This document shows positions 8,603 to 17,383 of a DNA stretch of 64,000 bases, one piece after another. This stretch comes from Brucella sp. BE17 (GTDB lineage Bacteria; Pseudomonadota; Alphaproteobacteria; Rhizobiales; Rhizobiaceae), in NCBI RefSeq assembly GCF_039545455.1, contig NZ_CP154468.1, positions 62,001-126,000 on the forward strand, in the 5' to 3' direction. Within the stretch, counting starts at the first letter, position 1. Each line of letters opens with the position of its first letter. Position numbers and translations under genes: made by a program. The notes under the pieces were generated by a model. It worked only from the letters and a program-made list of their open reading frames with translations, had not been told where the DNA came from and searched no databases.

Positions 8603-9122
8603 TTATTTCCTCCGTATTCAGCGCCCGCTTTGCCTGAAGTTTCTTCTGGGCAGCAAGAACCGCTTTGATAATGGGTGCATAGCCGGTGCATCGGCAGAGA
8701 TTTCCAGAGAGAACGTCGCGGATTTCATCCTCGCTCGCATCGGGTTGTTCTTTCAAAAAGACATCGACGGTCATCAGAAAGCCCGCCGTGCAGAAGCCGC
8801 ATTGCAGACCATGGTGCTCTCGAAACGACTCCTGAAGGATGGAAAGGCGGGCACCGTCACCCGCGAGACCCTCGACGGTTCGCACGTCACAACCTTCGGT
8901 CTGTACTGCGAGGGCGAGACAGGCGCGCGCCATACGCCCGTCGATCTCAATCGTGCAGGCACCACAGACGCCATGCTCACAACCGACGTGGGTTCCAGTC
9001 ATTCCGAGTTCGCCCCGCAGAAAATCGCTCAGCAACATCCGCGGCTCCGCTAGACCCGAAACATTGCGGCCGTTCAACGTGAATGAAACGAGATGTCTTC
9101 TGTCTGCACTCAGTCGCGGCAT
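8595..9122 (-). CDS. Molybdenum hydroxylase small subunit, two [2Fe-2S] clusters
   Basis: A 175-residue protein of the CoxS/XdhA class. The plant-type cluster is bound by Cys48, Cys53, Cys56 and Cys68, and the second cluster by Cys108, Cys111, Cys143 and Cys145 (QCGFC and CRC motifs). The protein passes electrons from the molybdenum centre of the large subunit to FAD. It overlaps the FAD subunit by 13 bp and the CoA ligase by 8 bp, indicating one tightly coupled transcript. All cluster ligands are present, so the enzyme should be functional. Confidence 0.93.
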   Translation of the reverse strand: MPRLSADRRHLVSFTLNGRNVSGLAEPRMLLSDFLRGELGMTGTHVGCEHGVCGACTIEIDGRMARACLALAVQTEGCDVRTVEGLAGDGARLSILQESFREHHGLQCGFCTAGFLMTVDVFLKEQPDASEDEIRDVLSGNLCRCTGYAPIIKAVLAAQKKLQAKRALNTEEINA

Positions 9123-9952
9123 GTGACAGCCTCCTCTAGCGTCTGGCGACCCAACTTGCGCACGAGGTCACGGCGATAGCGGGCTGTTGCGTGAAGGTCG
9201 TCACGGGCATTGAGATCCCAGGCAAACTGGTTGAGCGCGGCGTCGAAATCGGCAGAATCCGGAAGCGGCAAGGCGCGTCGGGTCGGCGTATCGGCTACCC
9301 CGCCAACGGTGAGCCACGCGGTTTCGCCATCAACCACGGCTGCACAAGCCGCAATGGCGAAATCACCATGCCGGCGCCCGACTTCGCCAAATGCATAGCC
9401 ATGACCATCCCTGCGCGTGGGATAAGTTACGGCAACGATCAGTTCATTATCCGCCTTGGCGGTGGTCATCATGCCGGTTACGAATTTTTCGGCGGGCAGT
9501 ACCCGCTCCTTCTTCGATTTGTATGAGGTGAGATGGACGGTGCCCTCAAGCGCTATGAGCGTGGTCAGAAGCTCGGCGGATGGGTCAGCATGGGCAACAG
9601 AACCGCAGACGGTTCCCCGCGCACGGGTCTGCGCGTGGCCAACCCATTTAAGCGCCGCAGAAAGCAGCGGTTGCCGGTCGTCCAGCGCCGGATAGCGTTC
9701 CAGTTCCGCCTGACGGACGCCAGCACCAACGCGCAGGCCGCTGCCCGTGTCCTCGATCCTGCGCAGCGGCTCTATAGCCATGATGTCGACAAGCAATACA
9801 GGGCGGGCAAGACGCATATTCAGCATAGGAACGAGAGACTGTCCACCTGCGATAACGCGCGCATTTGACTGCTCTTTTTGCAAGGCGTCCAACGCTTCGG
9901 AAAGAGCGTCTGGACGCAGATAATCGAACTGTGCCGGTTTCATCGCATCCAC
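9110..9952 (-). CDS. Molybdenum hydroxylase FAD-binding medium subunit
   Basis: A 280-residue CoxM-like subunit with the FAD-binding motifs VIAGGQSLVPMLNMRLA (about 34-50) and GTVCGSVAHADPSAELL (about 114-130), followed by the CO_deh_flav_C domain. It accepts electrons from the small Fe-S subunit and passes them to an external acceptor. The start overlaps the end of the large-subunit gene by 13 bp. The gene order large-medium-small differs from the medium-small-large order of cox operons, but it is common among aldehyde and heterocycle hydroxylases. Confidence 0.92.
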   Translation of the reverse strand: MDAMKPAQFDYLRPDALSEALDALQKEQSNARVIAGGQSLVPMLNMRLARPVLLVDIMAIEPLRRIEDTGSGLRVGAGVRQAELERYPALDDRQPLLSAALKWVGHAQTRARGTVCGSVAHADPSAELLTTLIALEGTVHLTSYKSKKERVLPAEKFVTGMMTTAKADNELIVAVTYPTRRDGHGYAFGEVGRRHGDFAIAACAAVVDGETAWLTVGGVADTPTRRALPLPDSADFDAALNQFAWDLNARDDLHATARYRRDLVRKLGRQTLEEAVTCRD

Positions 9953-12900
9953 CCCAGAGCAAGAGCGACACGCTTCAAAGAAGCGATCGGATTGAAGCCG
10001 CGCTTTTTGCCTCCGGCCTTAGCGGCCAGCGCCTCGAAAAACTGCCCTATGACCACGCGTGCTGCGCCATCGAGCAACCGTCCGCCGATGGAGGCGACCT
10101 TGCCGCCCACGGCTGCGGTATACTGATAAGAAATCTTCGTTACGCCGGGCGAAATTTCCGTGAGCGTCACGGTTCCCGTACCCTCGCCGTTTCCAAGCGC
10201 ACCACTTGTGCCGCCGCTAAGAGTGACCGATTCCGGTTCGTTGAGGTCGGATAGGCTAATAGACGCCGAATAGCGTCCCTTGACGGGACCGATACCAAGC
10301 GTGACATCAGCCTTGAATTGGGTATCCGATACTTTCTCAACGCCATGCGCGCCCGGAATGATCGACATCAGTTCGTCCGGGTTAAGAAGCATGTCCCAAA
10401 TGCGCTGGCGTGACGACTGAACGATGGCTTCGCCTTCACCGGAAAGTCCCCGCTCTCCGGCTTTTGCATGCGTTGATTTAGGCTTGGCCTTCGGTGGCTT
10501 GGCTGGTGCGGGTTCAGCACCGTGAACGTGCTCGGCGAGCTTTGCCGGCGTGAGTGGAAGTTGGATGTCATGGATTCCCAGTGCATCTGCAACCGCATTT
10601 GCGATACAGACGGGTGTCGACATACAGTTTCCCTCGCCGACCCCCTTAGCGCCCAGCGGCGTGAATGGCGAAGGGCTTTCATAATGCAGGATCGTAAGCG
10701 GTGGCGTCTCCATGATCGTCGGAATGAGATAATCGGCCAGAGTACCCGATTGCAGGCCGCCGTCTTCGCCATAACTGGTTTCTTCATAAAGAGCCGCACC
10801 CAACGCATGCGCGAACCCGCCGGTCACTTGCCCCTCGACCATGCCCGGATGCAGGATGCGTCCGCAATCGTGCATCGTGACATATTTATAAATCTTCACT
10901 TCTGCGGTGACGCGGTCAATTTCGACGGCACAAATGTCGAAGATGAAGCCATGGCAGAGCGACGAGTTTACACGGTCCTGCTCGTCCGGTGCGGTCAGTT
11001 CCGGCGGCGTCCAGAAAGCGGTTTCACGGATCGTCTGGTCAATGCCTTGCGGCAGCTCGCCCGGCGACCAGTGGCTTGACGAGGCGACACGGGCAAAGGG
11101 GAAACTCTTCTGGATGTCGCCAGCATGAACACGACCACCCTCGAAGACAATATCTTCAAAGTTCGCTTTCAACTGCCGTGCCGCGATGGCGGCAAGCTTG
11201 GCGCGGACCCGGCGCGCGGCAATATCGGCAGCACCGGCCACCGCGGCAGCAAAGCGGCTCGAATAATTTCCCGAAGCAATTGACCAGGCATCTTTTGCCG
11301 TATCGAGTTCTGTTACGACGCGGATATCGGCAGGTTTCAATCCAAAGACATCGGCCACCACCTGCGACAACACCGTGCGATGCCCCTGTCCTTGCGGGAC
11401 GGACGCAACATGAACCGACACCGAGCCGAGCGCGTCGATGCTGATGGTCGCAGTTGCCTGAGCACCGTTCTTTGGGCCAGCCTTGGCTCGCTGTTCGGGG
11501 CTCAGTACCGCAGTGATGTAGCCCATATTCGAGACGCTGGGTTCAACGACAGCCGCATAGCCTATGCCGAACACGCGCCCTTTGGCGCGAGCCAAGTCAC
11601 GAAGAGCAATAAGTTCATCGAGTTTGCCGTCGCGGACTGCAATGTCGATTGCGGCCTGATAATTACCGCTGTCATAGAGCGCACCCGCTGCATTGCGGTA
11701 GGGAAAGGCGTTGGCAGGAATGAGATTGACGCGAATAACATCAAGCGGATCGAGCGACAGCTCCACGGCTATGCGCTGCATGAGGCGTTCCAGCGCGAAA
11801 TAGACCTGTGGTCCGCCGAAACCGCGGTTGAGCCCGGTCGGCATTTTGTTGGTCAACGCGATACGGTTACGCATCGACAGGTTGGGGATCGCATAGGCAC
11901 CCGTCATATTGCCGTGCATACGATAAAGCGTTGCGGGCTCTGGCGCACGCAGATGCGCACCGCAATCCTCGATCTGGTCCCAGTGCAGCGCCGTGATCCT
12001 GCCGTCTGCTTCGACAGCGGCTTTGAGTTGGGTCACGCGATTGGTTGCCGTCACCGAAGCCATGAGATGTTCCATCCGGTCTTCGATCCACTTGACCGGA
12101 CAACCGGCGACACGCGCGGCAATACCCATCAGCACGACATAGGGAAATATGGCCTGCTTGACGCCGAAACTGCCGCCTGAATCAGGCGGCGTACGCAATC
12201 TAAGACGATTGCCCGGTACATTCAGCCCGCGCGCCATCACCGCATGAATACTGAACGGCCCCTGAAAATTCGCCAGAATGTCATAGCTGTCTTCGGTCGG
12301 ATCATATTCTGCAACCACGCCGTAGGTTTCAATCGGCGTGCAGGCATTGCGCGGATAGCGCACATCGATGGAAATCGTGTGTGGTGTAGTGGCGAATGCC
12401 GTATCGGGATCGCCATAACGAAACGACCGATCATTGGCGAGATTGCCATTCAGTCCCTCGTGAAGAACCGGAGCATTGCTGCCGAGGGCTTCGACTGGAT
12501 CGGTTACGACGGCAAGCGGCTCGTAGGCGACTTCGATCAGGTCGAGCGCGTCTTCTGCGATATAGCGGCTCGTAGCAACCACAATCGCCACCGGCTCGCC
12601 GAAATAACGCACCTTATCAACGGCAATCGGCCAGCATTCGATGGGTGCCTTGACACCTACGACGAGCGAACTCCCGTAACGTTTCACATCTTCGGCGGTC
12701 AGGATGGCCACAACGCCGGGCAGTACGGATGCCTTAGACGTGTCGATTTTTCCAATGCGTGCATGACCATGCGGCGAGCGAAGAATGGCCGCGTGGCATG
12801 TCCTGGTCCGGGTCGGAAGATCATCGATATAACGCCCGCGCCCGGTCAAAAGCGCGCCATCCTCGACACGGGGCATGGATTTTCCAGTCCATTTCCCAAT

Positions 12901-12963
12901 CTTGCCGGGTGAAGCCGGTTCCTCGCGTAATTTCTGTGTTGCAAGCGTCAATGTCATCACCAT
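9940..12963 (-). CDS. Molybdenum hydroxylase large subunit with fused C-terminal CoxG-like (SRPBCC) domain
   Basis: A 1007-residue protein. Residues about 20-815 form the xanthine-oxidase-family catalytic subunit: GVGEGNC carries the catalytic glutamate Glu777. The active-site loop reads NRGFGGPQ (379-386), not the cysteine-containing AYRCSFR loop of true CO dehydrogenase, so a CO-oxidising role is unlikely. A low-complexity Ala/Pro/Lys linker (about 816-836) joins a carbon-monoxide-dehydrogenase subunit G-like SRPBCC domain (about 842-990). CoxG is normally a separate membrane-recruitment or maturation protein, so the fusion is notable. The substrate is probably a heteroaromatic acid or aldehyde. 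Alternative start: ATG at 12957. Confidence 0.9.
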   Translation of the reverse strand: MVMTLTLATQKLREEPASPGKIGKWTGKSMPRVEDGALLTGRGRYIDDLPTRTRTCHAAILRSPHGHARIGKIDTSKASVLPGVVAILTAEDVKRYGSSLVVGVKAPIECWPIAVDKVRYFGEPVAIVVATSRYIAEDALDLIEVAYEPLAVVTDPVEALGSNAPVLHEGLNGNLANDRSFRYGDPDTAFATTPHTISIDVRYPRNACTPIETYGVVAEYDPTEDSYDILANFQGPFSIHAVMARGLNVPGNRLRLRTPPDSGGSFGVKQAIFPYVVLMGIAARVAGCPVKWIEDRMEHLMASVTATNRVTQLKAAVEADGRITALHWDQIEDCGAHLRAPEPATLYRMHGNMTGAYAIPNLSMRNRIALTNKMPTGLNRGFGGPQVYFALERLMQRIAVELSLDPLDVIRVNLIPANAFPYRNAAGALYDSGNYQAAIDIAVRDGKLDELIALRDLARAKGRVFGIGYAAVVEPSVSNMGYITAVLSPEQRAKAGPKNGAQATATISIDALGSVSVHVASVPQGQGHRTVLSQVVADVFGLKPADIRVVTELDTAKDAWSIASGNYSSRFAAAVAGAADIAARRVRAKLAAIAARQLKANFEDIVFEGGRVHAGDIQKSFPFARVASSSHWSPGELPQGIDQTIRETAFWTPPELTAPDEQDRVNSSLCHGFIFDICAVEIDRVTAEVKIYKYVTMHDCGRILHPGMVEGQVTGGFAHALGAALYEETSYGEDGGLQSGTLADYLIPTIMETPPLTILHYESPSPFTPLGAKGVGEGNCMSTPVCIANAVADALGIHDIQLPLTPAKLAEHVHGAEPAPAKPPKAKPKSTHAKAGERGLSGEGEAIVQSSRQRIWDMLLNPDELMSIIPGAHGVEKVSDTQFKADVTLGIGPVKGRYSASISLSDLNEPESVTLSGGTSGALGNGEGTGTVTLTEISPGVTKISYQYTAAVGGKVASIGGRLLDGAARVVIGQFFEALAAKAGGKKRGFNPIASLKRVALALGWMR

Positions 12964-12971
12964 TCAGTCGT

Positions 12972-13004
12972 CAGGTCATGGCCGGATATGCCGGCCATGA
13001 CCTG
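12972..13004 (-). other. Perfect 14-bp stem-loop between transporter and molybdenum hydroxylase genes
   Basis: Arms CAGGTCATGGCCGG (12972-12985) and CCGGCCATGACCTG (12991-13004) pair perfectly around the 5-base loop ATATG. The element begins 5 bases after the transporter stop and ends 9 bases from the large-subunit start. No T-run is present. It would protect the upstream mRNA end or reduce read-through into the enzyme genes. Confidence 0.65.
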
Positions 13005-13008
13005 TCCG

Positions 13009-14334
13009 TCAGCGGAAGTTGCCCTTGGTTTCGGGCGTCGCAATCGCTCCTATGAGGAAAAGGACGAAGACGGCCGCAGCAAAGATAGACAGCGATGTCG
13101 GAATATCCGCAGTCGTCGCACTGACAAGGGAGACGAAAGTGGGCAACATGCCGCCAATCGCAAAACCGATATTCCACGAGAGGCCGGTGCCACTGGCACG
13201 GATTTCGGTCGGAAAGCGCTCGTTCAGGAAAATCAGGACGGGAGCATAGCCTGCATTGCCGATAAAGGAGATTGCCATGGCATAGCACGTGATGACCGGA
13301 ATACTGGTCGCCCCAGCCATGCCTAGATAGCAGACAGGCAGCAGGACGGCCGCAAACACACCGACAATCAGAAAGGTCTTCTTTCGCCCGATCCTGTCAC
13401 TGAGCATCCCGATTCCCACAGCCGCCACGAAAGCCGAGATACTGCAGGCCATGAGGATCAACGATGTGACATGGTTCGGTATTTGGTTAACCACCTTGAG
13501 AAGTGTCGGCATATAGCCCGAGGTCAGGTAATAGCCTGCACCACCGCCTGTTGTGATGAGCAGATTGAGCAGCAGAATTCTACGATATTGTGTAGAGAAC
13601 AGGCGCTTGAGAGGCGATTGGACCGCTGTCGCCTTGTTGGCTGCCTTACGGGCTTTCAATTCTTTCCAGAACGGCGATTCTTCAAGGTTCTTGAAGATGA
13701 ACCAGCCAAGAAACGAACTGATTAGCCCGGAGAAGAACATCACGCGCCAGCCCCATTCGGCAAACGCTTCACCTGGAAAGGCCCAAGACGTCAGAAGAAA
13801 GGCGATCGATGCGAGCAATGCACCGATGGCCGCACCACCACCACCAACAAGGCCTGAAACCGCACCGCGCCAGTTCTCAGGCACGGATTCCGTTCCAATC
13901 GTATGCGTAGATGCGACAACACCACCGACGAAAATGCCTTGAATGAGGCGCAGGACGATGAAAATCAGCGGCGCAAACCATCCAATCTGATGAATGGTCG
14001 GGAGCAGACCGAAAGCAGCCGTGCTTATGCCCACACCAACGATGGCGATAAGCATAGCTCCTTTTCGACCATGCACATCGGCGAAATGGCCAAAAATTGC
14101 CGACCCGATCGGTCGCATCAGCAAGGTCACCGCGAAGGAAGCATACACAGCGGCAAGCGACCATGTGGCGTGCGTTGAAGGAAAGAAAAGTTGCCCGATA
14201 ACGGGAGCAACGTAGAGAAGAATAAAAAGATCATAAAGGTCCAGCGACCACCCCAGAAGGGATGACGTAATGGCGCTCACGATCTGCTTGCGTTCTTTCG
14301 GGCTGGTGCCGACAGTGGCATCACTGATAGTCAA
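13009..14334 (-). CDS. MFS transporter, metabolite:H+ symporter (MHS) type
   Basis: A 441-residue polytopic protein. The hallmark MFS loop between TM2 and TM3 reads GHFADVHGRKGAM, and the region LRLIQGIFVGG with ESVPENWRG is characteristic of the MHS family (ShiA, KgtP, aromatic-acid permeases). The start MTISDATVGTSPKERKQIVS leads into GWSLDLYDLFI, the family's TM1. It is the first gene of the operon that encodes the molybdenum hydroxylase and CoA ligase, so it likely imports the substrate acid by proton symport. A stem-loop separates it from the enzyme genes. Confidence 0.88.
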   Translation of the reverse strand: MTISDATVGTSPKERKQIVSAITSSLLGWSLDLYDLFILLYVAPVIGQLFFPSTHATWSLAAVYASFAVTLLMRPIGSAIFGHFADVHGRKGAMLIAIVGVGISTAAFGLLPTIHQIGWFAPLIFIVLRLIQGIFVGGVVASTHTIGTESVPENWRGAVSGLVGGGGAAIGALLASIAFLLTSWAFPGEAFAEWGWRVMFFSGLISSFLGWFIFKNLEESPFWKELKARKAANKATAVQSPLKRLFSTQYRRILLLNLLITTGGGAGYYLTSGYMPTLLKVVNQIPNHVTSLILMACSISAFVAAVGIGMLSDRIGRKKTFLIVGVFAAVLLPVCYLGMAGATSIPVITCYAMAISFIGNAGYAPVLIFLNERFPTEIRASGTGLSWNIGFAIGGMLPTFVSLVSATTADIPTSLSIFAAAVFVLFLIGAIATPETKGNFR

Positions 14335-14572
14335 GACTGATCCTCCCGCCGGTTCTCCAAATAAGGTAAGCCGCCCCCGGCTATCGAGCGTCTTCCAGCC
14401 AAACTCGTTCGCGTTCGTTCATGCCGGGCAAACGCCTGCGGCACGCCTGATCCCCATACGAAGAGCGAGCGGGAAGATTTCAGTATTTTGGAAGAATTGG
14501 CGATATGGAGGAGTCTCGCAAATGACCGCTAAGTCTCATTATTTGCATTCACACCACCGGGCTGACTTTACT

Positions 14573-15424
14573 TCATATGGCGGAAGACGCTCTTATGACC
14601 CTGCGAAACTCTCCGGGAGGAACACCAAGATGATCGCGAAAGAAGCGATTAAAATGTGTGGGAGCCGAGAAACCCAGCCGCTCGCCGATATCGGAAAAGC
14701 TGTCATTGGAGTTCGCGCTGGCATCAACGGCTGCTTCGACCCGGATAACGTTGAAATAAACACGCGGGGACACGTGCGTGTTGGCTTCGAACAGGCGGAA
14801 AAAATGCGCACGCGACAAACCCACCTTACGGGCCAGTTTGTCAATGTCCTCGCCTTCGCGATGGTCATTACGCATTTCGTGTATCGCGCGACGGATGCGA
14901 AAATCGATCAGGGGACCGGCAGCAAGGCCCCGTACCGAGACACTGTGCTCACGCCAGGCCGAAAAACGTTCGATGACTGCAATCATCAGCTTTGCGAGTA
15001 GCTCCTCATGGCTCACGCGTGCGCCCGGACGGCTGATCATTTCTGCGACCAGGTCGTGGGAGGTCGTCTTGATGAGCCGCGAAAGCTCACCGGTCGGCTG
15101 GGTAAAAAAGCCAGGAGAACCGCTGGCCTGCCAACCGGTTCTGAATACCTTCAACCATTGGGGTTCGATATACAGCGCCAGAATGAGCGTTTTCGGCCTC
15201 TCGGGATCGTGCACATAGCTATGCGGTTCCCATCCATTCACCAGAACTGCATTATTGTCGGTCAAAGGCACGATGCGGTCGCCAACTGCAAAGAACGTAT
15301 CGGCACCCTCGACCTTAAGCAGTACGTGACAATGCGGATGCGCATGTCGAACAAGAGGGCGGTCCATATCAAGGAGTGCCACTCTCCCAAAGTCGCCATA
15401 AGCTATCCGAAGTACTTCCGACAT
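14573..15424 (-). CDS. AraC-family transcriptional regulator with N-terminal cupin domain
   Basis: A 283-residue protein. The N-terminal cupin contains the RHAHPHCHVLL metal/ligand-binding strand near residues 25-35. The C-terminal part (about 185-283) has the two helix-turn-helix units, including DKLARKVGLSRAHFFRLFEA and FSDIGERLGFSAPTHFNRFF. I chose ATG 15424 because GGGAGGA precedes it; the frame extends 14 codons further upstream. It lies 238 bp upstream of the transporter gene on the same strand and is divergent from the XdhC-like gene. It probably activates the catabolic operon in response to its substrate. Confidence 0.88.
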   Translation of the reverse strand: MSEVLRIAYGDFGRVALLDMDRPLVRHAHPHCHVLLKVEGADTFFAVGDRIVPLTDNNAVLVNGWEPHSYVHDPERPKTLILALYIEPQWLKVFRTGWQASGSPGFFTQPTGELSRLIKTTSHDLVAEMISRPGARVSHEELLAKLMIAVIERFSAWREHSVSVRGLAAGPLIDFRIRRAIHEMRNDHREGEDIDKLARKVGLSRAHFFRLFEANTHVSPRVYFNVIRVEAAVDASANSNDSFSDIGERLGFSAPTHFNRFFRDHLGVPPGEFRRVIRASSAI

Positions 15425-15539
15425 CGTTCCTCCCTGAATGTTAACTTGACTGAAATTTACATGCATAGTCAGCTAAAGGCAAAGTGGTCCTTCGTCCGGG
15501 CGGTTGATCGCAGTGAAGCCACGAGATAAAGGTATCCCA

Positions 15540-16460
15540 TTGACAAAAGAAGCCACATTCGCCTCAAACACGCTGCCAATCCGATTAAATGCCGGTGATG
15601 ATCCATTGGACATTTTGACGCGTGCCGCCCAATGGTGGGAGCAAGGCCACGGGGCAGCGCTTGTCACTTTGGTTGAGATACGCGGTGGCGCAGCCCGTGC
15701 GCTTGGCGCGCAAATGGCGGTGCGTGCAGATGGTCTTTATTGCGGCTATATCTCCGGGGGATGTACGGAGGCCGCCGTTGCAGCGGAGGCTATGCAGGCC
15801 ATCGAGAACGGTCTTGACCGGTTCCTGAAACTTGGTGAAGGCTCGCCGTTTTTTGATATCATGCTTCCCTGCGGCGGCGGGCTTAATCTGGCAATCCACG
15901 TGCTGAGAAGCTCTATCGAGATCAGAACCATGCTTGAACAGGTTATGAATCATAGGTCTCCGGCATCCCTAGCATATGATCCTGCGACCCAGAGGCTGAC
16001 AGCCACATCAGATATCGACATAGGTGATTGGCGCGACGGAATCTTTTTGACGTCATATCGCCCAAAAGTCCGGCTTTTGCTGGCGGGAAGCCGCCACGAA
16101 GTAGAAATGTGCGCCAAGGTCGGACGGGCTATGGAGTATGATGTCAGTGTGATATCCGACCGTAGCCGGATGTGCTGGCATTTCGATGCTGATACCGCGG
16201 TCGCTCTGCTCTTTCACGATCTGGACAAGGAATTGCCGGTACTCCGGGCAGCCCTTGAATCCGATTGCTTCTACATAGGTGCACTGGGAAGTAAGAGGAC
16301 CCACGAAAGACGCGTCAAGGCGTTAGAAGAACTCGGCGTCCCAGCCCAATCCATGCTGCGCATCAAAGCCCCCATAGGATTGATCCCCAAGGCGCGCGAC
16401 ACTGCGACCATCGCCGTATCCGTTATGGCCGAAATCGCGGCCACCCGTAAAAATAACTGA
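15540..16460 (+). CDS. XdhC/CoxI-family molybdenum hydroxylase maturation protein
   Basis: About 306 residues. The N-terminal XdhC_CoxI domain includes GGAARALGAQMAVRADGLYCG-type sequence with the conserved GYISGGCTEAAVA and LPCGGGLNLAIHVL. The C-terminal Rossmann XdhC_C domain contains FYIGALGSKRTHERR. XdhC proteins bind molybdopterin cofactor and help insert the sulfurated form into xanthine-oxidase-family enzymes, so it very likely serves the hydroxylase encoded at 8595-12963. The start is uncertain: a TTG at 15540 has AAAGG 7 bases upstream, while GTG 15513 and TTG 15504 are alternatives. It is divergent from the AraC-type regulator. Confidence 0.87.
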   Translation: MTKEATFASNTLPIRLNAGDDPLDILTRAAQWWEQGHGAALVTLVEIRGGAARALGAQMAVRADGLYCGYISGGCTEAAVAAEAMQAIENGLDRFLKLGEGSPFFDIMLPCGGGLNLAIHVLRSSIEIRTMLEQVMNHRSPASLAYDPATQRLTATSDIDIGDWRDGIFLTSYRPKVRLLLAGSRHEVEMCAKVGRAMEYDVSVISDRSRMCWHFDADTAVALLFHDLDKELPVLRAALESDCFYIGALGSKRTHERRVKALEELGVPAQSMLRIKAPIGLIPKARDTATIAVSVMAEIAATRKNN

Positions 16461-16564
16461 CGTGCCAGGCTCTGGCAGGCCAGGTAGGACGTAATCGACC
16501 CTACTTTTTTGGAGACCTTCCGAGTCAGATCTTCGAGTATCAGTTCTTACAGTGACGAGCGCTT

Positions 16565-17365
16565 CTAGCTTTTAGTCCGATACTGATGCTGTACGTAACC
16601 AAGCATTTCACTAATTTCGCTCGCGGCCTTCATCAGACTTTCGAGGTAAGCATTGCGGTTACGCAAACCGTCTTCCCGAGGCGCGACAAGGCAGAGGGTG
16701 GCGATGCATGCGCCATCTGCCTGATAAATAGGTACGGCAAAGCAGTGGGTAAAATTCTCCACTTCACTGTTGAAGGTGAAAAAGCGTTCACGGCTGGCTT
16801 GACGGACCTGCTTAATGAAATCTGCCGGTTCCATCCTGCGACCATCCGGCAAAATAAAGTCTTCCGGTGGGATTAGATCAAGGATCTGCTGGTCGCTCAA
16901 ATGCGAAACAAGTAGACGGCCGGACGCTGTCCAGACGATAGAGACTAGTTCACCGACATTCGACGAGATTCGAAACGGGCGAATACCCTCGCGCATCATG
17001 GCAACCGTATATTTTCGTCCCTCAAGCAGGCACATCTGCGCTGTCTCGCGGGTTTCTTCCGCAAGTCGCGTCAGCATTCGGTCGCATTCGCGCATCAGGT
17101 CGAACTGTTCGGCATAGGCCGTGCCGAGGAAATAGAGACGACGGCCGAGGAACACTCGACCGTCGTCGCCCTGATAATCCAGCATGCCGTGGTTGAGCAG
17201 AAGGTTGACCAGCTCGTAGACCGACGAGCGAGGTGCCCCAATTTCCGAGGCGATCTCGTTTGGCCGCATGGGCTGCCGCTTCACGCGTAAAAACTCCAGG
17301 ATATCGAAAGCGCGATCCAGTCCCCTCGTGCGTCGCGATACAGTATCGGCTTCCGTATCGGTCAT
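16565..17365 (-). CDS. IclR-family transcriptional regulator
   Basis: A 266-residue IclR protein. The winged helix (about 12-75) includes GLDRAFDILEFLRVKRQPMR and IASEIGAPRSSVYELVNLLL. The effector-binding domain contains NVGELVSIVWTASGRLLVSHL. It ends the operon that encodes the polar amino-acid importer and RidA, 18 bp after RidA. Autoregulation of that operon is likely but not shown. I preferred the ATG at 17365 (MTDTEADTVSRRTRGLDRAF) over 17377. Confidence 0.88.
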   Translation of the reverse strand: MTDTEADTVSRRTRGLDRAFDILEFLRVKRQPMRPNEIASEIGAPRSSVYELVNLLLNHGMLDYQGDDGRVFLGRRLYFLGTAYAEQFDLMRECDRMLTRLAEETRETAQMCLLEGRKYTVAMMREGIRPFRISSNVGELVSIVWTASGRLLVSHLSDQQILDLIPPEDFILPDGRRMEPADFIKQVRQASRERFFTFNSEVENFTHCFAVPIYQADGACIATLCLVAPREDGLRNRNAYLESLMKAASEISEMLGYVQHQYRTKS

Positions 17366-17383
17366 GCTGTTCTCCAAATCTTG

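Noticed and set aside
11380..12180. 266-codon open frame antisense to the hydroxylase large subunit
   Set aside because: It lies wholly within a well-supported gene; long antisense frames are common in GC-rich DNA.
9940..12963. Aerobic carbon monoxide dehydrogenase (CoxL)
   Set aside because: The active-site loop is NRGFGGPQ, without the Cys of AYRCSFR, and the CoA ligase/crotonase context does not fit CO oxidation.
16463..16477. Terminator hairpin TGCCAG/CTGGCA after the XdhC-like gene
   Set aside because: The stem is only 6 bp and the T-run is too far away (about 25 bases).
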